Shown: piece after piece, positions 1 through 9,292 of the stretch
Position numbering within the stretch: position 1 is the first letter of the stretch
How the letters are laid out: every line of letters starts with the position of its first letter
Source of the DNA: Variovorax paradoxus
Lineage (GTDB): Bacteria; Pseudomonadota; Gammaproteobacteria; Burkholderiales; Burkholderiaceae_C
DNA: 64,000 nucleotides
Direction of reading: 5' to 3'
Assembly (NCBI RefSeq): GCF_009498455.1
Contig: NZ_CP045644.1
Coordinates: 3,599,001-3,663,000 of the forward strand
The notes under the pieces: model-generated
The model's input: only the letters and a program-made list of their open reading frames with translations
Told to the model about the DNA's origin: nothing
The model's database searches: none
Made by a program: the position numbers and the translations under genes

Positions 1-1
1 G

Positions 2-1807
2 GCCTACGTGGTGTCGACCAGCACGGGCATGTACTGGGCCTTCGACGGGCTGCGCAAGGTGGTCGACGGCGCCGTCGGCGAAGCCCGCGTGATGCGCGCC
101 GAACGCGCACCGGCCGATGCGCCAGTGACGCTCGACCTGGCGCGCGTCTGGCAGGCGTTTGTCGACACCACCGGCGGCGACTGGACCCAGGTGACGCTGC
201 GGCTGCCCGCGCGCAACGGCACGCAGGTGGAGGCCGTCTACCTGCGCACGAACCCCGAGCACGAGCGCGCGCGCAACCGGCTGTACCTGCAGGCCGCGAC
301 TGGCGAGACGCTGCGCCACGAACGCTATGCCGACAAGCCGCCCATGGGCCGCTTCGTGAACAGCATCTATCCGCTGCACATGGGCACCTACTGGGGCCTG
401 CCGGGGCGCATCGTGATGATGCTCACCAGCCTGGGGCTCGCGCTCTTCGCGATCAGCGGCTGGATGATGTACCTCGGCCGGCGCCGCACCGCGAAGGCCG
501 TGCGCGCCGAGCGTGCGTTACTCGATGCGGCCACGGTGCCCGCGACGGCGAGCGATGCGGGGCAGGTGCTCGTCGCCTTCGCGAGTCAGACCGGCCATGC
601 CGAGCGCCTCGCGCTGCAGACGGCCAGCGCGCTGCAGGCCGCAGGTGTCGCGGCGGTGGTGCGCCCCGCGTCCGCGTTGAACGCCGATGCGCTGCTGCAT
701 TTCCGGCAGGTGCTGTGGGTCGCGAGCAGCTTCGGCGAAGGCGATCCGCCCGACAGCGCGCGCGCCTTTGCGCGTGCGTTCGCGCGGCAGGGCGGCCCGG
801 GCTTGCGCCACCTGCGCTACGGCCTGCTCGCCCTCGGCGACAGCCACTACGCCACCTTCTGCGGCTTCGGCCGCAAGCTCGACCACGACCTGCGCAACCA
901 GGGCGCGCAGCCGATGTTCCCGATGATCGAAGTGGACGGCGAAGACCCGCTGGCGCTCGCACGTTGGCACGATGCGCTGCGCGAGAGCTTCGGGGTGCGC
1001 GACGCCACGTGGCCTGTGTCGACCGCACCGGCTTTCGATGCCTGGCGGCTCGACGGCCGGCGTTTGCTCAATGCGGGCAGCCAGGGCGATCCGCTGTTCG
1101 AGATCGAACTGCGGCGCGTCGATGGCAATGACGCAGCGAACTGGGCGCCCGGCGCACTGGTCGAGATCGTGCCGCGCCAGATGCACGACGACGGCGCCCC
1201 GGCGCCCGCGCCGCGCAGTTACTCGGTCGCGTCGATTCCGTCCGATGGCGCCGTCCAACTGCTCGTGCGGCAGGCGCGGCACGACAACGGCCTGGGCGTG
1301 GCCTCGGGCTGGCTCACGGTCGGTGCGCCGATGGGCGCAGAACTCGCGCTGCGCCTCGTCGCCAACCCAGGGTTCGCACTGCCTGACGACGCGCGGCCTT
1401 GCGTCTTCATCGGCAACGGCTCGGGCTTCGCGGGCCTGCGCGCGCTGCTGCGCGAGCGTGCACGCCGCGGGCACGGCCGCAACTGGCTGGTGTTCGGCGA
1501 ACGGCACGCCGCGCACGACGGCTTCGGCGCGGAGGAAGTCGCGGCATGGCAGGCCGGCGGTCTCGTGGCGCGTGCCGACTTCGTCTACTCGCGCGACCAG
1601 GCGCAGCGCGTGTACGTGCAGGACCGCCTGCGTGAGTCCGCCGAAGCGCTGAAGCAGTGGGTGGACGAAGAGGGCGCGATCGTCTTCGTGTGCGGCAGCC
1701 TGGAAGGCATGGCGCCGGGCGTGGATGCGGCGCTCACCGAGGTGCTGGGCGAGAGCGGCATGGACGCGCTCATCGCTGAGGGCCGCTACCGCCGCGACGT
1801 GTACTGA
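2..1807 (+). CDS. PepSY-TM / flavodoxin / FNR-like reductase, 5' partial
   Basis: The reading frame is open to the left edge, so the N-terminus lies outside the window. About 600 residues are visible. An N-terminal PepSY-type region ends in a membrane helix (about 135-157 of the visible part) followed by an RRR stop-transfer. A flavodoxin domain follows (FASQTGHAERL near 190, SSFGEGDPPD near 240, LALGDSHY near 275), then an FAD-binding stretch (PRSYSVASIP near 401) and an NADPH-binding stretch (FIGNGSGFAGLRAL near 465). The protein ends in an aromatic Tyr, as FNR-like reductases often do. Inferred role: an inner-membrane NAD(P)H-dependent flavoreductase, possibly reducing ferric-siderophore or quinone substrates. 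The substrate cannot be read from sequence. Confidence 0.85.
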   Translation, partial: AYVVSTSTGMYWAFDGLRKVVDGAVGEARVMRAERAPADAPVTLDLARVWQAFVDTTGGDWTQVTLRLPARNGTQVEAVYLRTNPEHERARNRLYLQAATGETLRHERYADKPPMGRFVNSIYPLHMGTYWGLPGRIVMMLTSLGLALFAISGWMMYLGRRRTAKAVRAERALLDAATVPATASDAGQVLVAFASQTGHAERLALQTASALQAAGVAAVVRPASALNADALLHFRQVLWVASSFGEGDPPDSARAFARAFARQGGPGLRHLRYGLLALGDSHYATFCGFGRKLDHDLRNQGAQPMFPMIEVDGEDPLALARWHDALRESFGVRDATWPVSTAPAFDAWRLDGRRLLNAGSQGDPLFEIELRRVDGNDAANWAPGALVEIVPRQMHDDGAPAPAPRSYSVASIPSDGAVQLLVRQARHDNGLGVASGWLTVGAPMGAELALRLVANPGFALPDDARPCVFIGNGSGFAGLRALLRERARRGHGRNWLVFGERHAAHDGFGAEEVAAWQAGGLVARADFVYSRDQAQRVYVQDRLRESAEALKQWVDEEGAIVFVCGSLEGMAPGVDAALTEVLGESGMDALIAEGRYRRDVY

Positions 1808-2467
1808 TCAGGCGGGCGGAAAGCTCACACCCGGTTCTCCCGCCTGCCAGGGCGCGTACTTGGCCATGGCGCGCGTGAAGAGGTCCGACGCAGTCCAGCC
1901 CGCCAGCCAGGCCTGCAGGCGCGGCCAGGGCTGCGCGTCGAACCAGATTGGGTCGACCATCGCGAACTGGCGCACGAAGGGCATGAGCGCCGCGTCGGCC
2001 AGCGTGGCATGCGCGCCGGCCAGCTGTGCCGACATCGCGAGCCTGTCTTCGAGCCCTTCCGGGAAGCGCGCGCCCTCGTCGCGTGCCGAGCCTTCCGATG
2101 CGGGGTAACGCGCCGGGTATTTGTAGCGGTCGAGCAGCGGCTTGAAGTCGTTGTCGCACGTCGCCACCAGCGCGAGCAGCTCATCGAGCGTGCCGCGCTC
2201 CGGCGTCAGCCAGCGCAGCGGATCGTGGCGGCGCAGCGCCCACAGCATCACGTCCAGGCTTTGCTCCAGCACCGCCGCGCCACCGTCGAGCACCAGCACG
2301 GGGACAGTGCCCTTGGGCGAGGCCGCGAGCATTTCGGCGGGCTTGCGTTTCAGCTCGATCTCGCGCAGTTCGCAACGCTGCCCGCTCGCCACCAGCGCGA
2401 GCCGGGCCCGCATCGCATAGGGACAGCGGCGGAACGAATAGAGCACGGGGAGGGCGGAGTCGGGCAT
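1808..2467 (-). CDS. Glutathione S-transferase family protein
   Basis: 219 residues. The thioredoxin-like N-terminal domain carries SFRRCPYAMRAR near residues 10-22, with the Cys in the CPYA position typical of a small GST/glutaredoxin-like subgroup, then the conserved cis-Pro segment (GTVPVL near 50). A helical C-terminal domain runs from about 85 to the end. The ATG at 2467 was chosen because the domain begins directly after it; the frame stays open upstream but runs antisense through the next gene. It is divergent from the AraC-type gene, with about 90 bp between. The substrate is unknown; glutathione-dependent disulfide or detoxification chemistry is inferred from the family. Confidence 0.85.
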   Translation of the reverse strand: MPDSALPVLYSFRRCPYAMRARLALVASGQRCELREIELKRKPAEMLAASPKGTVPVLVLDGGAAVLEQSLDVMLWALRRHDPLRWLTPERGTLDELLALVATCDNDFKPLLDRYKYPARYPASEGSARDEGARFPEGLEDRLAMSAQLAGAHATLADAALMPFVRQFAMVDPIWFDAQPWPRLQAWLAGWTASDLFTRAMAKYAPWQAGEPGVSFPPA

Positions 2468-2558
2468 GCGAACGAAAGATGAGCAGCGGGAGCCGGCCGA
2501 TTGTCGAACCATCGGGCCGGGTCGCGCGGCAGCGGGTTTTTCCTCACAATCGACCGCC

Positions 2559-3431
2559 ATGGGCGAACGTCTTTTTCTCCGGCTCCACGACGACCCGCTG
2601 CACGGGCCGGAGTCGGGCGTGCCCGACGGCACGCTGCATGTGCTGCCGATCGCGCCGGCCCTGCAGTCGCATGTGTCGCACCTGCTGATGTACCGCGAGA
2701 CCTTCGCGCCCGGCCACGAGATGCGCGAGCGCGTGCTGCCCGATGGCGCGATCCGGCTGGTTTTCAACTTCGGCGATGCGCCCTCGGCCGACAACGCGCC
2801 GGGGCAGGCGGTCGAAGCCATCGGCGCCTTCGCCGCGCCGGCCGTGGTGCGGATGCGCGACACGGTGGAAGGCCTGTCGGTGGCGCTGCGCCCCGGCGCG
2901 GCGGCGGCGTTGCTCGGCGTGCCCGCCGGCGAGATCGCGGGCCGAGCGGTGCACCTCGACGAACTCTGGGGTGGCGAGGGCTCGACGCTGCTCGCGCGCA
3001 TGGCCGAAGCACGCGGCGATGTTGCACGCGCCGATCTGCTGCAGCAGGCCCTGGTGAAGCGGTTGCAGGAAGCCGGCGACAGCACGCCACCGGCCGCCGC
3101 CATGCACGCCGCGCGGCTCATCGCCGCCGCCGACGGGCGTCAGCCATTGCGCGAGGTGGCGCAGGCGGTCGGCGTGGGCGAGCGCCGGCTGCAGCAGATC
3201 TTTCATGCGCACGTCGGGCTGTCGCCGCGCGCCTGGGGCCGGCTCGCGCGGCTGCACGCGTGCCTGCGCGCGCTGCGTCTGCACAGCGCGCCGGCCTGGG
3301 CCGACATGGCGCTGGACCACGGGTTCTACGACCAGTCGCACCTCGTCAACGAGTTCCGCGCCCTGTGCGGCGTGACGCCCACCGAGTTCCTCGGGCGCAG
3401 GGGTTCGGTTTCTTCCAAGACGGCGCGCTGA
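2559..3431 (+). CDS. AraC-family transcriptional regulator (DUF6597-like sensor domain)
   Basis: 290 residues. The N-terminal half resembles the DUF6597-type ligand domain found in many small AraC regulators (PDGAIRLVFNFGD near 60-75). The C-terminal half is a double helix-turn-helix: LREVAQAVGVGERRLQQIF near 195-215 and MALDHGFYDQSHLVNEFR near 250-270, ending in the usual GVTPTEF. The ATG at 2559 removes an unconserved N-terminal extension present in the longer open frame. It sits 71 bp upstream of a same-strand SDR gene, which is its most likely target or operon partner. Confidence 0.85.
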   Translation: MGERLFLRLHDDPLHGPESGVPDGTLHVLPIAPALQSHVSHLLMYRETFAPGHEMRERVLPDGAIRLVFNFGDAPSADNAPGQAVEAIGAFAAPAVVRMRDTVEGLSVALRPGAAAALLGVPAGEIAGRAVHLDELWGGEGSTLLARMAEARGDVARADLLQQALVKRLQEAGDSTPPAAAMHAARLIAAADGRQPLREVAQAVGVGERRLQQIFHAHVGLSPRAWGRLARLHACLRALRLHSAPAWADMALDHGFYDQSHLVNEFRALCGVTPTEFLGRRGSVSSKTAR

Positions 3432-3502
3432 GGCCGGCCTATCGTGGCGGCTTGTCCTCGCTCTGGAAGGAGGACCCTCACCGAACGAAGGAGCAATGAC
3501 AC

Positions 3503-4414
3503 ATGACAGCAGCACCCTCCACCCCTGACGCCGCGCACCGCCCGCTGGCGGGCCGCGTGGCCGTGGTGACCGGCGCCAGCCGCGGCGCGGGCCGCGGCAT
3601 CGCGCAAGAACTGGGCGCGGCCGGCGCCACCGTGTACGTGACCGGGCGCAGCACCCGCGCGCGGCCGGCCGACACCTACGGACAGTTGCTCGCGCTGTCC
3701 GAGCTGGCCGCCTTGCCCGGCACCATCGACGACACCGCCGACGAGGTCACGCGGCTCGGCGGGCGTGGCATCGCCGTGGCCTGCGACCACACGAAGGAAG
3801 ACGAAGTGGAGGCGCTGTTCGCGCGCGTCGAACGCGAGCAGGGCCGGCTCGACCTGCTCGTGAACAACGCCTGGGGCGGGCACGAAACCTTCACGGGTGT
3901 CTTCGAGGCGCCGTTCTGGGAGCACCCGTTGTCCAACTGGGACTCGATGTTCGACCGCGGCGTGCGCAACCACCTCGTGGCCAGCCGCTGCGCCGCGCCG
4001 GGCATGGTGGCGCGCAGGCAGGGCCTGATCGTCACCACCACCTTCTGGGATCGCGGCCACTACCTGCGCGGCAACCTGTTCTACGACCTCGCCAAGGCGT
4101 CGATGACGCGGTTGGCCTTTGGCATCGCGCAGGAACTGCAGCCGCACGGCGTGGCCTCGGTGGCCGTGTCGCCGGGCTGGATGCGCACCGAGTTCGTGCT
4201 CGCGGGCCACAAGACCGACGAGGTGCACTGGCAGGAGCGCCCCGCGCTGGCACGCACCGAATCGCCGCGCTACCTGGGCCGCGCGGTGGCCGCGCTGGCG
4301 GGCGATGCGCAGGTGCTCGACAAGACCGGCCAGGTGCTGCGCGTGGGCGACCTCGCGCGTGCCTACGGCTTCACCGACATCGACGGGCGGCAGGTCGAGC
4401 CGTTCGAGCTGTAG
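3503..4414 (+). CDS. SDR-family oxidoreductase with atypical active site
   Basis: 303 residues with a Rossmann fold. The cofactor loop TGASRGAGRGIA lies near residues 25-36 and NNAWGG near 120. The catalytic YxxxK is visible as YDLAK near 197. The usual Ser thirteen residues before that Tyr is not there: the local sequence is IVTTTFWDRG, offering only Thr. A GTGRS-like ARPADTY insertion after the second strand resembles the 'dehydrogenase 1-like' SDR group. The reaction is unknown. An AGGAG-like sequence lies upstream and the gene follows the AraC regulator closely. Dehydrogenase activity is a family inference. Confidence 0.85.
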   Translation: MTAAPSTPDAAHRPLAGRVAVVTGASRGAGRGIAQELGAAGATVYVTGRSTRARPADTYGQLLALSELAALPGTIDDTADEVTRLGGRGIAVACDHTKEDEVEALFARVEREQGRLDLLVNNAWGGHETFTGVFEAPFWEHPLSNWDSMFDRGVRNHLVASRCAAPGMVARRQGLIVTTTFWDRGHYLRGNLFYDLAKASMTRLAFGIAQELQPHGVASVAVSPGWMRTEFVLAGHKTDEVHWQERPALARTESPRYLGRAVAALAGDAQVLDKTGQVLRVGDLARAYGFTDIDGRQVEPFEL

Positions 4415-4420
4415 GGCGCG

Positions 4421-4999
4421 CTACGACAGCGTGCGCACGTCGATGCGAAAGCGCAGCTCGGGCGCGCCGCCGAGCCCGGGCTCGGTGATGAACTCTTCGA
4501 CCAGCACGCCGCCGTTGGCGCGGATCACGCGCTGCGAGGCGAGGTTGTCGGGGCTGGTCGTGATCTCGACATGGTCCAGGCCGATGGCGCGTGCATCGGG
4601 CAGCAGCGCGCGCAGCGCGGCGGTGGCGTAGCCCCGGCCGCTTTTCCACGGCACTACGCCGTAGCCGATGTGGCCGAGGCAGTAGGGCGGCAGGGCGTTG
4701 GTGCCCGGCTGCCAGCGCAGCTGGATGCTGCCGCAGAACTCACCGTCCCACATCCAGCGCCGGTAGCCCGGCAACCGGGGCACGGTGCCGCCGTCGGGCA
4801 GCGCGATGGGCGGGCCCTTGGCCTCGCGGTCGACGAGGCCCGCGAGAAAGCCTTCGGGGTCGGTGCGGATCAGCGCCAGCTCTTCGCGGCCGGCTTCGGC
4901 CCGCAGGTTGTTGGGCGACCAGCCGCGCTCGAGCGCAGCGATGTAGCCGGGAAGATGCTCGGGCGAGGGCCAGACGAGTTGCAGTGCGGAAAGGGACAT
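4421..4999 (-). CDS. GNAT-family N-acetyltransferase
   Basis: 192 residues. The acetyl-CoA-binding core is GRGYATAALRALLP near 122-136, followed by the family pattern ITTSPDNLASQRVIRANGG near 145-165. This arrangement is common in GNATs of the RimJ/RimL type. The ATG at 4999 begins MSLSALQLVWP, immediately before the conserved domain; the frame is open further upstream but with no conserved content. The gene is convergent with the SDR gene (6 bp between stops) and downstream of the NTF2-like gene on the same strand. The acceptor substrate is unknown. Confidence 0.85.
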   Translation of the reverse strand: MSLSALQLVWPSPEHLPGYIAALERGWSPNNLRAEAGREELALIRTDPEGFLAGLVDREAKGPPIALPDGGTVPRLPGYRRWMWDGEFCGSIQLRWQPGTNALPPYCLGHIGYGVVPWKSGRGYATAALRALLPDARAIGLDHVEITTSPDNLASQRVIRANGGVLVEEFITEPGLGGAPELRFRIDVRTLS

Positions 5000-5033
5000 G
5001 GGAAACGGTCCTTGTGGTCCTTGTCTTTGAAGA

Positions 5034-5450
5034 TCAGTACGAGCGCAGAGCGATGCCCCAGCGCCCCTCGGCCTGCACGACGATCCAGAGGTTGGCGTGC
5101 GTGCTGAGCACCGCGCCGGCCGCATCGCGCCGCGTGTAGTGCACGACGAAGTGCACCTTGTCGTGGCTCACGAGCACGGGCTCCTTCTTCTCGTACTGCG
5201 TGCGCGCCCAGCCGCCGGCCTTGAGCGTGTCGAAGAAGTCGACCGGGTGCTGGCCGGGCAGGGGCCAGTCGAGCCGTTGTGCCCCCGAGAGCATCGTGTG
5301 CGGAAAGTGCAGCTCGGCGTCCATGCCGCGCGTGTCCGCGGCGTTGAAGGCCGCCGTGAAGCGGTCGAGGCAGGCCGACGCGGCCTCGACGACGGCGGCG
5401 TGCGGCGCGTCGGAGGGCGGCGGGGCGACGAAGGCGGAAAAGTCGGTCAT
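5034..5450 (-). CDS. NTF2-like / SnoaL-fold protein
   Basis: 138 residues. A small alpha+beta protein with the NTF2-like signature of an N-terminal helix (CLDRFTAAFNAADTRGMDAELHFPH near 28-52) followed by strands around DKVHFVVHYTRRD and LWIVVQAEGRWGIALRS at the end. The ATG at 5450 (MTDFSAF) is preferred to the further upstream frame, which would run through the divergent cobW promoter. Proteins of this fold range from steroid isomerases to stress-induced binding proteins, so no reaction is assigned. It is divergent from cobW and may share its control region. Confidence 0.75.
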   Translation of the reverse strand: MTDFSAFVAPPPSDAPHAAVVEAASACLDRFTAAFNAADTRGMDAELHFPHTMLSGAQRLDWPLPGQHPVDFFDTLKAGGWARTQYEKKEPVLVSHDKVHFVVHYTRRDAAGAVLSTHANLWIVVQAEGRWGIALRSY

Positions 5451-5499
5451 GCGTCGGATGGTAAGGCGAGCGTGGGGTCGACATGTGCGTGGCGATATA

Positions 5500-5546
5500 A
5501 ATGCAACCCAGTTGCGACAGTTCATATAATGCAACTCCATTGCATT
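5500..5546. promoter_or_regulatory. cobW promoter with two palindromic operators
   Basis: A perfect TATAAT -10 box lies at 5525-5530. Site A at 5501-5517 has half-sites GCAAC and GTTGC around CCA. Site B at 5528-5546 is a perfect palindrome, AATGCAA and TTGCATT around CTCCA, and it overlaps the -10 box. The site centres are 28 bp apart. Such an arrangement suits a dimeric repressor; because the downstream gene is a CobW-type zinc GTPase, a Zur-type repressor is the obvious candidate. The match to a known Zur consensus was not tested. Confidence 0.6.
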
Positions 5547-5563
5547 TGAAGAACGAGTCCCTC

Positions 5564-6757
<1,194 letters not shown>

Positions 6758-6763
6758 GGAAGT

Positions 6764-7417
6764 TCAGTCGGCGGCGCTGCCGGACTGCAGGGCCTGCTGC
6801 ACCAGCCGCGCCATGGCCGATGCGTTCTCGCTGCCGACGGCGGCCAGCCCCTGCACGGTGCCCTGGCGGTCCGGCAGGGCTTCGTCCTGGCTGGCCTTGA
6901 GCTTGCCTTCGAGGCGGTCGATGGGGATCTCGATGCCCACCACGGCGCGCGCCAGCTTGCGGATGAAGGCTTCGGGCGCGTCCGTGGTCTGCCAGGGCAC
7001 GGGCTGGCCGGCCTCGTTCGCTGCAGTGAGGCGCGCGAGCAGGTCGAGCAGCCAGGCTTCGTCGTCGATGGCGCGCGCGATGCCGTGCGCGTGGGCGACG
7101 GCGTAGTTCCAGGTCGGCACCACCTGGCCGTGTTCGGCCTTGCCGGGGTACCAGCCGGGCGTGATGTAGGCCTGCGGCCCCTGGAACATCACGACCGATG
7201 GGGCCGACGCCTCGAGCTGGCGCCACACCGGGTTCGCGCGCGACACATGGCCGAGCAACGTGCCGAACGGGCCGCGCGAGCGGTCGAGCAGAAAGGGCAG
7301 GTGGTTGGCGACCAGCCCGTCGGCGCCCGACACGACCCAGGCGCCCAGCGGATGCGCGTCGATCAGCGCGTGGCTCGCGCCGATCTCGGGCTGGCGGTGA
7401 TGACGGGAGACGTACAC
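6764..7417 (-). CDS. PaiB-like FMN-binding negative transcriptional regulator
   Basis: 217 residues. It begins MYVSRHHRQPE and contains HPLGAWVV, ANHLPFLL, GHVSRANP, FQGPQAYITPGWYP and VVPTWNYAVAHAHG in the order seen in PaiB/FMN-binding negative regulators. Length is typical. The family has a split-barrel flavin-binding fold; a regulatory role is known for Bacillus PaiB but is not general. The gene lies 15 bp downstream of the Fur-family gene on the same strand, so the two are probably cotranscribed. It is convergent with cobW, 6 bp away. Confidence 0.85.
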   Translation of the reverse strand: MYVSRHHRQPEIGASHALIDAHPLGAWVVSGADGLVANHLPFLLDRSRGPFGTLLGHVSRANPVWRQLEASAPSVVMFQGPQAYITPGWYPGKAEHGQVVPTWNYAVAHAHGIARAIDDEAWLLDLLARLTAANEAGQPVPWQTTDAPEAFIRKLARAVVGIEIPIDRLEGKLKASQDEALPDRQGTVQGLAAVGSENASAMARLVQQALQSGSAAD

Positions 7418-7432
7418 GCGCGGCTCGCCGGG

Positions 7433-7822
7433 CTAGCGCGCGCAGTCGCCGCACATGCCGTGCAGCGTGAGCGCCGTGTGCCGCGTGTCGATGCCCTGCT
7501 TGCGCAGCGCCCTGCCGAGCCGGCCCATCACCTTGGGCAGTTCGGGGTCGGATGGCAGCGCCAGCACCTTGTGGCACTGGTCGCATTCGAAGGTGTTGCC
7601 CGAGGCGGTGTCGACGTGCCGTGCGAAGCGGTTGACCCGGTCGGCGGCCACGCGGCGGTCGCACAGGCCGGCTTCGACCAGCCGGTCGAGCACGCGGTAG
7701 AGCGTGACGCGGTCGGGCGGTTCGCCCGTGGCGGCGGTGTAGGCGGCGGCCACTTCCTCGTGGGTCAGCGGCTGCGAGCCGTGCTCGAGCAGCTCGAGCA
7801 CGGTCTGGGCGGCGCGCGTCAC
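7433..7822 (-). CDS. Fur-family (Zur-like) regulator, N-terminus frame-disrupted
   Basis: 129 residues from the GTG at 7822. The winged-helix portion (LTHEEVAAAYTAATGE, RVTLYRVLDRLVEAG) and the dimerisation domain with two zinc-type CxxC pairs (CDQC near 101 and CGDC near the C-terminus) are intact. Upstream the same frame continues the family's N-terminal helix (FDSEALLRGSGLRVTRAAQ), so the GTG is internal to the domain. That frame reaches a stop at 7904-7906 with no start. The natural ATG at 7907 is in another frame. Restoring one C in each of two C runs joins them. The coding sequence is therefore either broken or misread. Metal specificity (zinc or other) is undecided. Confidence 0.75.
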   Translation of the reverse strand: MTRAAQTVLELLEHGSQPLTHEEVAAAYTAATGEPPDRVTLYRVLDRLVEAGLCDRRVAADRVNRFARHVDTASGNTFECDQCHKVLALPSDPELPKVMGRLGRALRKQGIDTRHTALTLHGMCGDCAR

Positions 7823-8084
7823 GCGCAGCCCGCTGCCGCGCAGCAGCGCCTCGCTGTCGAAGGCGGGGCAGGCGACGATGTCTTCGGGGCGGGGTGGGAG
7901 TCTTCATGCGAAACGCCATTGTGTTGCATCCGGCGCGTCCTTGCGACGGCAAGGGCGCGCAGAGAAACCCGCACGCCCGGATGTTGCGAGGTGCAAGTCA
8001 GCCAACCGGCCGTTTCGCGGCGGCCCGGGGTGCCCGAATGCGCTAAGGTCCGGGCATTCGCATTCCTGAATACCTTCGTTGACC

Positions 8085-8747
8085 ATGTCCCGTCCTCCCA
8101 TCGAAATCGAAACCGCCCCGAACCCCACCGCCACGGTGGTCCTGATGCACGGCCTGGGCGCCGACGGCAACGACTTCGTGCCGATTGCCGGCGAACTCGA
8201 CCTGTCGGCCGTGGGCCCCGTGCGCTTCGTGTTCCCCAACGCGCCGGTGATTCCGGTCACGCTGAACAACGGCTACCAGATGCCGGCATGGTTCGACATT
8301 GCCGGTGCCGATTTCAACGTGCAGGAAGACGCCGCGGGCCTGCGCCGCTCGCAAGCCACCATCGAGGCCGTGATCGCGAATGAAAAGACCCGTGGCATTG
8401 CCGCCAGCCGCATCGTGTTGGCCGGCTTTTCGCAGGGCTGCGCCATGGCGCTGCTGACCGGCCTGCGCCACACCGAGCGCCTGGGCGGCATCGTCGGCCT
8501 GTCGGGCTGGCTGCCGCTGGCGGCGAGCACCGCGGCCGAGCGCCATGCGGCCAACCACGACACGCCCGTGTTCCTCGGCCATGGCCGGCAGGACCCGATG
8601 GTGCCGCTGGCACGCGCCACGCAATCGCGCGACGCGCTCACCGCCCTGGGCTACACCGTCGAATGGCACGAGTACGCGATGGCGCATTCGGTCTGCATGG
8701 AAGAAGTGGCCGACCTGAACGCCTTTTTGCTGCGCGTGCTGCGCTGA
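8085..8747 (+). CDS. Alpha/beta-hydrolase carboxylesterase (phospholipase/carboxylesterase family)
   Basis: 220 residues, the usual size for this family. The catalytic triad is visible: Ser116 in GFSQG, Asp170 in HGRQDPMVP and His201 in AMAHSV. The oxyanion segment LMHGLGADGNDF lies near 20-30. The ATG at 8085 is used because the conserved strand starts soon after; the upstream TTG in frame has no better support. Homologues hydrolyse short acyl esters or, in some cases, acyl groups on proteins. The natural substrate is unknown. A small monooxygenase gene follows 62 bp downstream. Confidence 0.9.
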   Translation: MSRPPIEIETAPNPTATVVLMHGLGADGNDFVPIAGELDLSAVGPVRFVFPNAPVIPVTLNNGYQMPAWFDIAGADFNVQEDAAGLRRSQATIEAVIANEKTRGIAASRIVLAGFSQGCAMALLTGLRHTERLGGIVGLSGWLPLAASTAAERHAANHDTPVFLGHGRQDPMVPLARATQSRDALTALGYTVEWHEYAMAHSVCMEEVADLNAFLLRVLR

Positions 8748-8809
8748 CGCGCCAGCGGGCCGCTGCGGCAATCCACGAGACAGACAGAGAGACACAGAAG
8801 GAGACCGCC

Positions 8810-9127
8810 ATGATCCTCGTCATCGGACACGCCCTCGCCAAGGCCGACACCCTGCAGGCGATGCTGGCCATCAGCGTGGAGCACGTGCTGCGCTCGCGCG
8901 CGGAGCCCGGCTGCATCTCGCACGACGTCACGACCGACGTGCAGGACCCGCTGCGGTTGACCTTCGTGGAGCGCTGGAACGACATGGCGGCGCTGCAGGC
9001 GCACTTTCGCGTCGACGCATCGCGCGCTTTCGCCAAGGCGCTCGCGGCCATGGCCGACGGCACGCCGTCGATCCATGTCTACCAGTCGGAAGAGATCGAC
9101 CTGTCGGCGGGCCGCGCCAAGGCCTGA
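8810..9127 (+). CDS. Antibiotic biosynthesis monooxygenase (ABM) domain protein
   Basis: 105 residues forming a single ferredoxin-like ABM domain: MILVIGHALAKADT, AEPGCISHDVTTDVQDP, FVERWNDMAALQAHF and a final strand with IHVYQ. An AAGGAG ribosome site precedes the ATG at 8810. The family includes cofactor-less quinol monooxygenases such as YgiN and many proteins of unknown function, so quinone or aromatic oxidation is only a possibility. It lies directly downstream of the esterase and probably shares its transcript. Confidence 0.85.
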   Translation: MILVIGHALAKADTLQAMLAISVEHVLRSRAEPGCISHDVTTDVQDPLRLTFVERWNDMAALQAHFRVDASRAFAKALAAMADGTPSIHVYQSEEIDLSAGRAKA

Positions 9128-9172
9128 ATTTCGCTGGGCGTTCCGCACTGGAATGCGCGTGGCATTTGAGAG

Positions 9173-9214
9173 GGTAGCTATGAAAAAGGTAGCAAAAAAC
9201 AGCATAGCCGGATG
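9173..9214. repeat. Small A-rich GCTA/TAGC inverted motif
   Basis: In the 165-bp gap before gshA the sequence changes to an A-rich stretch with TAGCTATG, then AAAAAGGTAGC, then CAGCATAG. The GCTA/TAGC halves around an A run could form a weak hairpin. I recall similar short A-rich motifs between genes in related bacteria but cannot verify this here. No gene is seen. Confidence 0.3.
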
Positions 9215-9292
9215 CGGGATTCCCTGCTTCAGCAGTGCCTGTCCGCCCGTGCTACCTTCCAGCCCCACAGAAGATTGATGGGTCATAAGAAC

